Positions 1 through 7,527 of a stretch of DNA of 40,154 nt are shown one piece after another. The DNA comes from a virus. Numbering within the stretch: the first letter of the stretch is position 1; every line of letters starts with the position of its first letter. A program made the translations under genes and the position numbers. The notes below the pieces were generated by a model that saw only the letters and a program-made list of their open reading frames with translations, was not told the origin of the DNA and searched no databases. The stretch covers positions 1 through 40,154 of IMG/VR virus record IMGVR_UViG_3300050821_005496. The stretch is one strand, 5' to 3'.

Positions 1-282
1 ACCAGCACCAAATACATTATAACCTTGATCACGTAAATAATTAGCTATTTGTCCAAATCCAATATCTGGGATAACAATGAGATCAATATCATTTTCTTCT
101 AATACTTTACCCCAATCAAGTACTTTAGTAATTTCTGGTACACCAATACCTGGTGCATAATTCTTAAATTCTGGAAAAGCAATCTGCCAATTACAAAAAT
201 AGAATACTTTATTACCATCAATACCACATTGACGAGCAGTAGAAGCATGCATTGCACCAGGATCTAAGAAGAGAATTTGCAC
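1..282 (-). CDS. ATP-grasp / PurD-like protein, N-terminal part only
   Basis: Partial gene: 94 codons are inside the window and the 3' part lies beyond position 1. It starts at a GTG (282-280) directly after the stop of the upstream gene, with AAGGTAA about ten bases upstream as ribosome binding site. The translation begins VQILFLDPGAMHASTARQCG and continues with alternating hydrophobic strands, a VIPDIGFGQ stretch and NVFGAG at the edge. This looks like the N-terminal nucleotide-binding-like domain of phosphoribosylamine-glycine ligase (PurD) relatives that some large phages carry. The ATP-grasp domain itself is not visible, so the enzymatic role is inferred. It could instead be a peptide- or base-modifying ligase. 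Confidence 0.5.
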   Translation of the reverse strand, partial: MQILFLDPGAMHASTARQCGIDGNKVFYFCNWQIAFPEFKNYAPGIGVPEITKVLDWGKVLEENDIDLIVIPDIGFGQIANYLRDQGYNVFGAG

Positions 283-489
283 TTATCTATTACCTTGTTT
301 ATAATTCCAATATTCTTTTTCAAGTTGTACTAATTGTTTTTCAAGATTTTCTTTTAATTTAATTTGATTTTCAAGTTCTTTTTTATTATTATCTAATTCT
401 TTCATAGTAGCTTTAGCTAAAAGTAATGCTCTATCTCTTTGTTCCTTGGCATAAACTAATTCAGACATCAATCCTACATAATTATTCAT
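283..489 (-). CDS. small coiled-coil protein, unknown function
   Basis: 68 residues, highly charged. From about residue 10 to 60 it is a continuous heptad-like helix rich in K, E, L and Q (for example KELENQIKLKENLEKQLVQLE). No signal peptide or membrane segment. It overlaps the end of the upstream ADP-ribosyltransferase-like gene by four bases (ATGA) and is followed without a gap by the PurD-like gene, so it is translated from the same mRNA as the portal region. Function not recognised. A small scaffold or core component is one guess, based only on its place near the portal. Confidence 0.7.
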   Translation of the reverse strand: MNNYVGLMSELVYAKEQRDRALLLAKATMKELDNNKKELENQIKLKENLEKQLVQLEKEYWNYKQGNR

Positions 490-986
490 TTTCTAATAAT
501 TCCAGAAATGAATTCTGCAGGAATAATAGTATTAAATCTCAATTCACACAATTCATAATATACATAATCAGGTTTACTAAATTTTTCATATTCTAATTTA
601 TTTTTTAATCTTTCTCTTTGCAATTCTAAATTACCGCCTAAATTTTTATCCATATGAGTTTTAACCCATTTTTGTGGTAAATTAAATTTAATTACAACAC
701 GTTCACTAATAGGCGTAGATTTAACTTTAGCTCCTGCTTTTCTGAAAGAAAATTCTCCACCAACTCCTGACATAGCTGCATAACCTAAAGCAGTATTGGG
801 GTCAAATGCTAAAGAAATCATACCAGTTTTAACATCTTTTTTAGTTAAACCATTTTTCATTATATTATCTAAATTATCTTGATGGGTTCCATGATACATT
901 ATTAATGGATCAGCATCTTCCCACCAACCTATTTCTGGTTGCCAATCCTTTTCTAATAAGAAAATTAGTTTTTGGGCTTTATTCAT
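486..986 (-). CDS. ADP-ribosyltransferase-like protein with shared N-terminal targeting peptide
   Basis: 166 residues. The N-terminus MNKAQKLIFLLEKD is the repeated leader found on many genes of this window, with a possible prohead-protease site after L-L-E12. The rest resembles the ART/KptA fold: MYHGTHQDNLDNIMKNGL (His32 in the Y-H-G-T motif), SLAFDPNTALGYA (Tyr69) and a late YYELCELRF segment (Glu145/Glu148). This would give an H-Y-E-type triad for NAD-dependent ADP-ribosylation or tRNA 2'-phosphotransfer. It overlaps the portal gene start region by four bases. Known parallel: T4 Alt is a capsid-packaged ART injected with the DNA to modify host RNA polymerase. A similar role here is inference. 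The fold call is by motif only. Confidence 0.6.
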   Translation of the reverse strand: MNKAQKLIFLLEKDWQPEIGWWEDADPLIMYHGTHQDNLDNIMKNGLTKKDVKTGMISLAFDPNTALGYAAMSGVGGEFSFRKAGAKVKSTPISERVVIKFNLPQKWVKTHMDKNLGGNLELQRERLKNKLEYEKFSKPDYVYYELCELRFNTIIPAEFISGIIRK

Positions 987-2959
987 TTATCTCTCTTAAT
1001 ATAATTAGCTAAAACACCACGATATCTAGAATTAGTAACACTTTCTTCTTTTTGAGTACTAATATATCTCTTAGGTTTATCCTGAGCTACTCTAGTAGCT
1101 AGAGGATTATTATCCTTATGTATCTTAGGTTCAATAGGTGGTATATTAGGCACGATAGATTTATTAACCCCAGGGATATTAGTAGGAACAGCTACTGGAT
1201 TACCTGGAGCAGTATTGTCCATTTGCATAAATAAGTTATTAAATCCAACCACATTGAGTTGTTCATTCATCCAACGCATAAATCCAACTACATCTACTTG
1301 ATCAGCAATTGCTGGATGTTGGGTTCTATCTGCCATTTCCATAACAAAGTCTTTTACATTACGTATTAATCCAACAGTAGTATCAATAAATTCTAGTTTA
1401 TCTAAGTTATCAATCTCAATAAGTTTATTATAAAATTCTACTTTAATATCTTGGGTATCAAATTTATACCCCTTATTAGCAAGATGAATATAAACAATTT
1501 GACGAATACCTTCTTCAATTGTTTTCTGAATAGCTTTTAGCTTACGAAGATAACGGGCATATTTTTTAAGTATTTCCCCCTTAGCTGATTCACCTTCAAA
1601 TAACAATTCATAAGGAATACCAATAGAAGCACAAATGACTTTGCGAATATCAGTAACTGAGGCAAGAAGATCATCTGGTTCATCTTGTTTATAATCTAAT
1701 TTCTGAAGTCTACCTGTATCTCCAAATATTGGAACAGCTTTCAAACGACCAGCTGTACCCATAATATTTTCTATAGTAATTTCTTCTAAGATTGGATCGA
1801 CTCCAACCTTTTTATTCATTAATCCTTCAATTTGTTTAGTTGCTTCAATGGCCTTTTCAATGTCATAACCAGGTGGTACTTGAACCCCGACCAAGGTCCC
1901 GTTAGATAATTTACTGAGCTTAGTAGCAGGGACTAAAGCTTCTAGTAATTCTAATTCTTTCAGTTTAGAAACGATACCGTAAATCATGGATTTACCGACT
2001 CGAATAAACTTAGGAATTTCTTTTAGTTCTTTAGGTAGATGTTCCTTTTTTATATTAAATTCTTTAAAAATATCTACTTTAACTCTGGCAGAATTAAGAG
2101 AGAATTTAACAAAATCAGCAGGTTCAGCTCTTTTTATATTACCAGGATTCTTACCACTACCAGCATCACCTATTAAATAACCTTCAGGTGTATTCCATTT
2201 AGTTAAACCAACAACTGATCCTTGATCCAAATTATCTAAAAGATCAATTAGTCCATATTCTTCATTAGGATCTATTTGTGGTTGTTCTAAATTCTTTTGT
2301 ATTTGAGGTCTACTTGGATCTTGACCAGAATATGGTGCATAGTTAGGATTTGTTCCAGTAGGAGAAGGACCTCCACCACCTGGTGTTAACTCATTAAATG
2401 ATTCATTTTCCTGTTCTTCACGCTCTTTAGCAGCAATTACATCAGGGTGTGGATTAATAACAGTCTTTAAAGTATATTCACCATATGCGCAAATATCTGG
2501 AGCAAGAATCATTGCTACTTGATCTAGATCAAATTTCTCTTCTAAATAATCAATTTCTTTTTGTAATTCTGGACGATCGGATGAAATACTAAGAACATCA
2601 CCAGTACCAATTTGAGGTGCTAATGCGTCTTCTACTAGTTGAGTTAAAATAACATCAACCATATAGAATACTCGCATTTTATCTACTTCACGTATTAACT
2701 TCTTACGAGTCTCGGCAACCTTCATATACACAGCCCCATAAGCTGCTGCTACATGAAAATCTGTGATCATATCACGTCTACCATTACCAGATTTCAATGC
2801 TTCTTTAATAGCTAAAGATTGTGCTATTAATACAGGATCATTTATCCTATAACCTTCATACATTTGTATGTCAGCTTTAGCTGATGCTAATTCTTCAGTT
2901 AGTTTTGTAACTTCAGGATTTACAATAGATTTTGATTTAAACCAATCAAATATAGCCAT
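983..2959 (-). CDS. portal protein
   Basis: 658 residues, normal for a myovirus-type portal. It would form the dodecameric ring at the unique capsid vertex through which DNA is packaged. Seen: N-terminal MAIFDWFKSK; a mixed domain with DILEE/PILEEITIENIMGT-like strands; then the typical portal segment DDLLASVTDIRKVICASIG, IPYELLFEGE and a long basic helix; then a C-terminal proline-rich low-complexity tail (about residues 590-640) that may be disordered. A Gly/Pro-rich insert lies near residues 190-215. The gene sits directly downstream of the large terminase in the transcript, the usual packaging pair. Start chosen at ATG 2959 with AAGG seven bases upstream, inside a small hairpin. Confidence 0.85.
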   Translation of the reverse strand: MAIFDWFKSKSIVNPEVTKLTEELASAKADIQMYEGYRINDPVLIAQSLAIKEALKSGNGRRDMITDFHVAAAYGAVYMKVAETRKKLIREVDKMRVFYMVDVILTQLVEDALAPQIGTGDVLSISSDRPELQKEIDYLEEKFDLDQVAMILAPDICAYGEYTLKTVINPHPDVIAAKEREEQENESFNELTPGGGGPSPTGTNPNYAPYSGQDPSRPQIQKNLEQPQIDPNEEYGLIDLLDNLDQGSVVGLTKWNTPEGYLIGDAGSGKNPGNIKRAEPADFVKFSLNSARVKVDIFKEFNIKKEHLPKELKEIPKFIRVGKSMIYGIVSKLKELELLEALVPATKLSKLSNGTLVGVQVPPGYDIEKAIEATKQIEGLMNKKVGVDPILEEITIENIMGTAGRLKAVPIFGDTGRLQKLDYKQDEPDDLLASVTDIRKVICASIGIPYELLFEGESAKGEILKKYARYLRKLKAIQKTIEEGIRQIVYIHLANKGYKFDTQDIKVEFYNKLIEIDNLDKLEFIDTTVGLIRNVKDFVMEMADRTQHPAIADQVDVVGFMRWMNEQLNVVGFNNLFMQMDNTAPGNPVAVPTNIPGVNKSIVPNIPPIEPKIHKDNNPLATRVAQDKPKRYISTQKEESVTNSRYRGVLANYIKRDK

Positions 2960-3012
2960 TAATAACCTTAAGTGAAGGTAATAGTTTTACGGAAAACGAA
3001 TTATAACAGTCT
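2960..3012 (-). promoter_or_regulatory. terminase-portal intergenic leader: CCTGA..TCGTTTTCC element and start-site hairpin
   Basis: One of the few real gaps (53 bases). On the minus strand it contains CCTGAAGACTGTTATAATTC, in which TGTTATAAT fits an extended -10 box (no convincing -35), then TCGTTTTCC. The TCGTTTTCC block recurs in the gaps at about 23.59 kb and 30.32 kb. Just before the portal ATG an inverted repeat TTACCTT-CACTT-AAGGTTA places the AAGG ribosome binding site in a stem, which could limit portal translation. The shared block and the hairpin are seen; promoter and regulatory function are inferred. Confidence 0.4.
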
Positions 3013-5934
3013 TCAGGCCTTTTTCTTCCACATTATATCCATAATATTTTCAGGTAATGGTCTTTGATGTGCTTTTCTAACTACTGTTTGTTCAACCATA
3101 TGTAATAATTTATATTTATGTGAGTTATTTACACAATTAAACACACTACCTGATACACCATCAGAAATATCCTTTGACCCTTTAGTACCATCTATATTTT
3201 TTGTTGGGTGATCAATTTTATTTCCATCAGGTTCTGATTCAAGTTCAAATATTTCTCTTTTTAAGATTTCATTTTTAGGACCCATCCATCTATTTTCATA
3301 CATTAATGATCTCAATACAGCATAAGGTTCTGGGGTTCTATCAACAGAAAGTAATTCGGATTCAAAACCTTCTTTAATAAGTAATTGAATCATATCAGCT
3401 GATTGAAAACCATCAAGTGTAATTTTAGATATTGGATATCCTAGTTTAGACAGCAATGAAAGAAATTGCCTCACTTTATATAACGGCACTTCTTTACCTG
3501 GCTTACACTCAATTCCAAAAGCCCATTCAGTAATTATTCTTGGTACATTTTCTGTTACTTCTTTAAATGAAGAAGGATCTCTAATAGTTCTATCTATGAA
3601 TCCACCTACATAACTAGCACCAATACCAAGACGGTCACCTTTCAATCCTATATCTATATGAATAGATCGAGGAATATGAGGATTTAATGGGCTACTAAAA
3701 TAGTCTTTTACTATTGCATAATTCATTATCTGATCTTGTTCATCATCAAAATCTAATTGGAATGTATCTGGAAATAGTTTTGATACAGAGAGTGATTCAC
3801 TAACCTTATCTTTAAGTCTAAAGAACTTATAATTAGATACAGTAGGTGATCCAGCAATATCTCGAAGTGAGGCTCCAATATCTGATTCAAATCTATCTTT
3901 ATATTCAATTGGTACATGAATACAATTTTCAGGTTCTTTTTCAATCAATGGGTGTTTATCATCTATAATTTCTGGTTGACGAATATCTGAACCTTTATAT
4001 ACATAAAACTTATTTCCTGAATATATAGGTTTATCATCTTTATGAGTAATTACTTCCCAGATTGGGGCCTGATCAACATAAACCCCAGGCTTACGTTTAT
4101 ACTGATCAATAATTTTGTTAACTACGGAAAACTTATCAGTCTCGGAAGAATCAATCCATATCTTACCAGGAATACCACCACCTTCTGATAAAGGTTTGAT
4201 AAATCGAGACTCCATACGAGTGAGTAAAGAATTAAATGTCTCGTATACTTGATCACCAATAATTTCAAAGTTAGCCTCTGACATTATGGCACCAAATACT
4301 GCTTTTCCTAAAGAATGGGTAATTCTTGAACCCATAAAAAAATCAATATTCTTAGGAAATAATGTTGGTCTATCTTTAGACTTAGTATTTAATAATGGTA
4401 ACATTGCTGAAAAATAAGGACTAGACGCCCACATCTGAGTTAGTTTATCCCAAACAACATCATGAGTCAATGATAATGTTACGTTAAATAGTGCAAAAAG
4501 AATAGTTGTACTAGGAAGAAGACCATAAGTCTTTTGAGGATTAGATAAGGATAAAAGTTTATGCAGATCATAACATACACCTGCACAAGCTATACTTGTT
4601 TTTCCTCTTCCAATCGAATTATGAGCTACAATACCACTAGAAAGTACAAAGTTATGATTTTTTTCTATTGTTAAATCATATACTTCTTCATAACCTAATT
4701 TTTTAATTGAAATTACTGAATGATTATAAGTAGGATCTAATTTTCTTATTTCTTCTACTTTGGCTTTATATTCTGGTGAATCTTTACCTTTGAACCTTAT
4801 TGTAGCACTTAATCCTTGTTTTAAACCGATTAATCTTTTTTCTTCTTCTGATTTATTTTTTCTCAATTCTCGCATATGTTCAGCACGTCTGCGAGATTCA
4901 TTTCTACCTTGTTCAGATTTATTATATGCTATTAAATGATCAGTACCAATTCCAGGATATAATTCATGGGCTCTTTTACCCATGTTAATTGCTCTTTCAC
5001 TATTATTTGAAAGCATTTCATTTCTTAATGATTCTTTGTGTTGATCTCTAGAATCTTGATAATTAGGATCATTCCATAAAAGATTTCTACCATAATCTTG
5101 TCTTTCTTTTAATAATTTATGAAATTCTTCTTTACCAATTTCTTTTTTCCATTTTTCTAAAATCCTAGCACCATGTTTAGCATGATATTTCAAATGGATT
5201 TCTTCATCTAAAATACAAAGATTTGAAGGAGTATCATCTAACTTATTAAAATTCTTATGATGAACATGTTGTGTCCATTGTATACAACTTTTCCATTTAG
5301 CAACAATTTTATATCTTGCATTCCATTGATAAGTTTTTGATTCTGGATTTTTAAAACAATGATATCCAGTACTTTCATCATAATAATATGGATATAAAGA
5401 AATACCTTCTTTTAATCCTTTATCAATTGATATCCATTTTTTATTTCTAGATAGAAATTTATGATTACTAGTACACTTAATTTTCTCACCATTATCTAAT
5501 GTAATTTCGTAGATTTCCTTAATACCGGTAGAAAATGCATTTAATACTTTAGCTGGTTCATATTTTTTATTATTTATATTGAATGACATTACCCAATAAT
5601 CTGATTTCTTAGTAAGAAATGTTTCCACAATTTCTTTTATTGGAGTATGAGTTCCATTCAATAATATTACTTTAGTATCACCTGCTAAACAACCACGCAG
5701 GTTTACAAGGTAATAAGGATCATGAAAGGGATTAGGATATATATCATTTAATACTTCACGCCAATATGGAAATAAATTACCTTGAAAATAATTTCCAAGA
5801 TATTTATCTGAATCTATAAATTCATTAATAGTTACTGGGGTAGAATCAAAACTGGATAATGAAGCATATAATGCACATAATTGATCATAGTCCAATTGAG
5901 AGATATATGGTTCAATATCTTTTTCATTTTTCAT
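3013..5934 (-). CDS. large terminase subunit (TerL) interrupted by an intein
   Basis: 973 codons; removal of a 358-residue intein leaves a 615-residue terminase of ordinary size. TerL pumps DNA into the prohead by ATP hydrolysis and cuts the concatemer. After splicing, residues join as L-R-G81 + S-I-G-R-G-K-T, which recreates the Walker A loop GSIGRGKTS. A Walker-B-like VFGAIMSEANF follows. The C-terminal RNase-H-fold nuclease is visible as SIHIDIGLKGDRLGIG (first Asp), ITLDGFQSAD (second acidic site) and GSKDISDGVSGSV (third Asp). The intein therefore sits inside the ATPase site, and the unspliced precursor should be inactive. It lies just upstream of the portal gene. The N-terminal motif DIEPYISQLDYDQ is partly duplicated at 6237-6284. 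Confidence 0.9.
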   Translation of the reverse strand: MKNEKDIEPYISQLDYDQLCALYASLSSFDSTPVTINEFIDSDKYLGNYFQGNLFPYWREVLNDIYPNPFHDPYYLVNLRGCLAGDTKVILLNGTHTPIKEIVETFLTKKSDYWVMSFNINNKKYEPAKVLNAFSTGIKEIYEITLDNGEKIKCTSNHKFLSRNKKWISIDKGLKEGISLYPYYYDESTGYHCFKNPESKTYQWNARYKIVAKWKSCIQWTQHVHHKNFNKLDDTPSNLCILDEEIHLKYHAKHGARILEKWKKEIGKEEFHKLLKERQDYGRNLLWNDPNYQDSRDQHKESLRNEMLSNNSERAINMGKRAHELYPGIGTDHLIAYNKSEQGRNESRRRAEHMRELRKNKSEEEKRLIGLKQGLSATIRFKGKDSPEYKAKVEEIRKLDPTYNHSVISIKKLGYEEVYDLTIEKNHNFVLSSGIVAHNSIGRGKTSIACAGVCYDLHKLLSLSNPQKTYGLLPSTTILFALFNVTLSLTHDVVWDKLTQMWASSPYFSAMLPLLNTKSKDRPTLFPKNIDFFMGSRITHSLGKAVFGAIMSEANFEIIGDQVYETFNSLLTRMESRFIKPLSEGGGIPGKIWIDSSETDKFSVVNKIIDQYKRKPGVYVDQAPIWEVITHKDDKPIYSGNKFYVYKGSDIRQPEIIDDKHPLIEKEPENCIHVPIEYKDRFESDIGASLRDIAGSPTVSNYKFFRLKDKVSESLSVSKLFPDTFQLDFDDEQDQIMNYAIVKDYFSSPLNPHIPRSIHIDIGLKGDRLGIGASYVGGFIDRTIRDPSSFKEVTENVPRIITEWAFGIECKPGKEVPLYKVRQFLSLLSKLGYPISKITLDGFQSADMIQLLIKEGFESELLSVDRTPEPYAVLRSLMYENRWMGPKNEILKREIFELESEPDGNKIDHPTKNIDGTKGSKDISDGVSGSVFNCVNNSHKYKLLHMVEQTVVRKAHQRPLPENIMDIMWKKKA
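4618..5691 (-). other. intein with HNH homing endonuclease inside TerL
   Basis: 358 residues. It begins with Cys (CLAGDTKVILLNGT, block A) directly after L-R-G of the terminase and ends VLSSGIVAHN, followed by Ser (blocks F/G with penultimate His and terminal Asn). Block B is CTSNHKFL (T-x-x-H) about 75 residues in. Between the splicing halves, around intein residues 142-170, lies an HNH nuclease motif HVHHKNFNKLDDTPSNLCIL, followed by a basic helical region rich in RRR, KNKSEEEKR and similar, probably the DNA-binding part. This is the usual mobile-intein arrangement: protein self-splicing plus an endonuclease that would cut intein-free terminase alleles. All splicing residues appear intact, so it is likely active. 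Confidence 0.9.
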
Positions 5935-5944
5935 TTATAATTAT

Positions 5945-6181
5945 TTAAGAATCAATTAATTCATTAGCTTGTTTATTAAGCATATGAATTTTATGAGAAA
6001 GATCATGATATTTTTTAGCTGCTTCTCTATCTTTCCAATAATTTGTTCCACGATTTTGTGGGTCATGTTGTTTGGTAAGTTCTTTCTTTTCTTTACGCAG
6101 AGCATCTATTTTCTGTTGTAATTTCGATTTTTCTGCAGAATTATCTTCACAATTAGCTATTAGTTTCTGTGCTTTATTCAT
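5945..6181 (-). CDS. small predicted internal protein with shared N-terminal peptide
   Basis: 78 residues beginning MNKAQKLIANCEDNSAEK, the recurrent leader, with a possible cleavage site after the hydrophobic/small-x-Glu at residue 12. The remainder is a charged helix (KLQQKIDALRKEKKELTK, then KYHDLSHKIHMLNKQ) compatible with a DNA- or core-binding coiled coil. A strong ribosome binding site (CGGAGAAACAATC then ATG) sets the start. It lies between a chimeric gene remnant (upstream) and the terminase gene (downstream, 10-base gap). No enzymatic motif. Inferred role: small protein packaged in the capsid. Confidence 0.65.
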   Translation of the reverse strand: MNKAQKLIANCEDNSAEKSKLQQKIDALRKEKKELTKQHDPQNRGTNYWKDREAAKKYHDLSHKIHMLNKQANELIDS

Positions 6182-6284
6182 GATTGTTTCTCCGTATGAT
6201 GATCTACTTGATCCTTAAACCAGTTATTAATACCATCTAATCGAGTTGAGAAAGATATGGTTCAATATCTGTGGGTTTACTCAT
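6178..6284 (-). pseudogene. chimeric remnant: TerL N-terminus joined to the tail of a small internal-protein gene
   Basis: This short gap codes for MSKPTDIEPYLSQLD then stop (6284-6237), clearly related to the terminase start MKNEKDIEPYISQLD. In another frame, starting within the same codons, it codes for RLDGINNWFKDQVDHHTEKQ then stop, matching the C-terminal end of the gene at 6498-6800 (DSLNQWISDQADHHTGAV). So a copy of the terminase 5' end is fused out of frame to the 3' end of a small internal-protein gene. No complete product remains. It is best read as debris of recombination that inserted or duplicated cargo genes upstream of the terminase. Confidence 0.7.
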
Positions 6285-6288
6285 TTAT

Positions 6289-6501
6289 TTATTTCGTAAG
6301 ACTATCTAACTTAGTTTCTATATCATCAATTTGCTTATTTATAGAATCATATTGATCCTGAGCTGGATTTGTCTCACCCTTAGATTTTGCTGTTACTTTA
6401 ATAGCTCTTCGTTTCTTGGCTAACTCATCTCTCTTAGCTCTCAATCTAGCTATTTCATCTTTATCTTCACATGCATTAATCAGTTTCTGTGCTTTATTCA
6501 T
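6289..6501 (-). CDS. small predicted internal protein with shared N-terminal peptide
   Basis: 70 residues. Leader MNKAQKLINACEDKDEIARL, almost identical to the leader of the gene at 5945-6181 also at DNA level, then a basic/acidic helix (RLRAKRDELAKKRRAIK) and a second helix ending KQIDDIETKLDSLTK. The two helices suggest an antiparallel coiled coil. It overlaps the upstream gene (ATGA) and has CAGGAG as ribosome binding site. The end ..DSLTK resembles the DSLNQ segment of its neighbour, so the two may be paralogues. Function unknown; packaging into the capsid is inferred from the leader. Confidence 0.65.
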   Translation of the reverse strand: MNKAQKLINACEDKDEIARLRAKRDELAKKRRAIKVTAKSKGETNPAQDQYDSINKQIDDIETKLDSLTK

Positions 6502-6800
6502 TTCACTGCTCCTGTATGGTGATCTGCTTGGTCACTAATCCATTGATTTAGAGAATCAATCTTAGTATCAATAGCATCTAATTGAGTTTTAAGATCATTA
6601 TTATCAGGATTTTGACTAAGTGCTTGATATACTTGATCATGTTTAGCTTCTAAATCACTTTTCTGTTTTTTAAGAAAATCTAATTTACGCTTTACTGCAT
6701 CTGGGACATTGGGATGGAGTTTCAAAAGTGCAACATGATCATCATGCTTATCCTCCATAAGAGGATTCATTACATCTACTACATGTTTAGCTTTATTCAT
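6498..6800 (-). CDS. small predicted internal protein, coiled coil
   Basis: 100 residues. Divergent leader MNKAKHVVDVMNPLMEDKHD, with a possible site after L-M-E. The mature part is helical: KRKLDFLKKQKSDLEAKHDQ and LDAIDTKIDSLNQWISDQAD, ending DHHTGAVK. The C-terminal 20 residues have a decayed copy in the remnant at 6178-6244. It is translationally coupled on both sides by four-base overlaps. No recognised domain. Probable role: internal or scaffold-like capsid protein (inference). Confidence 0.65.
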   Translation of the reverse strand: MNKAKHVVDVMNPLMEDKHDDHVALLKLHPNVPDAVKRKLDFLKKQKSDLEAKHDQVYQALSQNPDNNDLKTQLDAIDTKIDSLNQWISDQADHHTGAVK

Positions 6801-6988
6801 AATTGTTCCAAATCATTTAAGGCAAATTTAAGTAATTTCACTACTTTTTCTACTGAATTAAAATCAGAATGATCAAACATATTACCACTTAACATTTTTG
6901 ATAAAGTTGAAGATGCTTGTTTAATATCCTCAGCTGTTGGAGGATGATCCTCTTTAATCTTACTAAGTAATTGTTTAGCTTTGTTCAT
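6797..6988 (-). CDS. small predicted internal protein with shared N-terminal peptide
   Basis: 63 residues, MNKAKQLLSKIKEDHPPTAE at the start, with a candidate protease site after I-K-E13. The remaining 50 residues are helical and hydrophobic-patterned (DIKQASSTLSKMLSG, VEKVVKLLKFALNDLEQL) and may form a small helical bundle. Overlaps both neighbours by four bases. No membrane segment, no catalytic motif. Inferred to be another packaged cargo. Confidence 0.6.
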   Translation of the reverse strand: MNKAKQLLSKIKEDHPPTAEDIKQASSTLSKMLSGNMFDHSDFNSVEKVVKLLKFALNDLEQL

Positions 6989-7182
6989 TTCTTATTTCTC
7001 CTTAGATCCTTTACTAATTGAGTAATACTCACATCAAGATCAAAACTCTTTTTAATAAAAGATTTATTCTTATCAATATCATCTTGTGATAAGTATTTAC
7101 TTAGCATTTTCTCATAATTATTATAATCTTTGAACATTTTATTTTCTAAACAAAGATCTAATAATTCTTTAGATTTAGACAT
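6985..7182 (-). CDS. small predicted internal protein with shared-type N-terminus
   Basis: 65 residues from ATG 7182: MSKSKELLDLCLENKMFKDY, a variant of the shared leader with L-C-L-E at the expected cleavage place. The rest (NNYEKMLSKYLSQDDIDKNK, ITQLVKDLRRNKK) is helical and ends basic. The open frame extends upstream to 7290, but those codons are an out-of-frame reading of the gene at 7190-7498 and give an artificial hydrophobic stretch, so the shorter start is chosen. No strong Shine-Dalgarno sequence was seen. Function unknown. Confidence 0.55.
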   Translation of the reverse strand: MSKSKELLDLCLENKMFKDYNNYEKMLSKYLSQDDIDKNKSFIKKSFDLDVSITQLVKDLRRNKK

Positions 7183-7189
7183 AAATGTA

Positions 7190-7498
7190 TTAAATACCAG
7201 CACCATCAGACTTAACAGCAGTTCCACCTGTAGTAGTTGTGCCAACACCACTACCACCATTACTAGTACCAGCAATACGTAGAAGATCATCCAATGGAAT
7301 ATTCATTCGATTAGATTTACCAATCATTACATTAGCAGTACCATCAGAATTAGGTGAATGAAAAATAGCCAACATACCTGCATATTGAGTACCATCTTTA
7401 AATACAAGATTATCACCTAATTTAAGATCTTTCAATGCACCAACTGGTGTTCCTTGTAATTCTTGCATGACCTGGATAACTTTACTAGCTTTAGACAT
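7190..7498 (-). CDS. small predicted internal protein, beta-barrel-like body and Gly/Thr-rich tail
   Basis: 102 residues. Leader MSKASKVIQVMQELQGT, with a possible cut after V-M-Q-E or nearby. The body KDLKLGDNLVFKDGTQYAGM and ANVMIGKSNRMNIPLDDLLR looks like a small SH3/OB-type beta domain. The last 25 residues are a Gly/Thr/Ser tail. A ribosome binding site (AAAGGAGAATA) lies before ATG 7498. It is not similar to its neighbours outside the leader, supporting the idea of one leader on many unrelated cargoes. Confidence 0.6.
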   Translation of the reverse strand: MSKASKVIQVMQELQGTPVGALKDLKLGDNLVFKDGTQYAGMLAIFHSPNSDGTANVMIGKSNRMNIPLDDLLRIAGTSNGGSGVGTTTTGGTAVKSDGAGI

Positions 7499-7527
7499 AT
7501 TCTATTCTCCTTTAAATTATTATTTAA

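Noticed and set aside
6985-7290. Apparent N-terminal membrane segment upstream of the gene starting at 7182
   Set aside because: These codons are an out-of-frame reading of the end of the gene at 7190-7498; the ATG at 7182 gives the shared leader instead.
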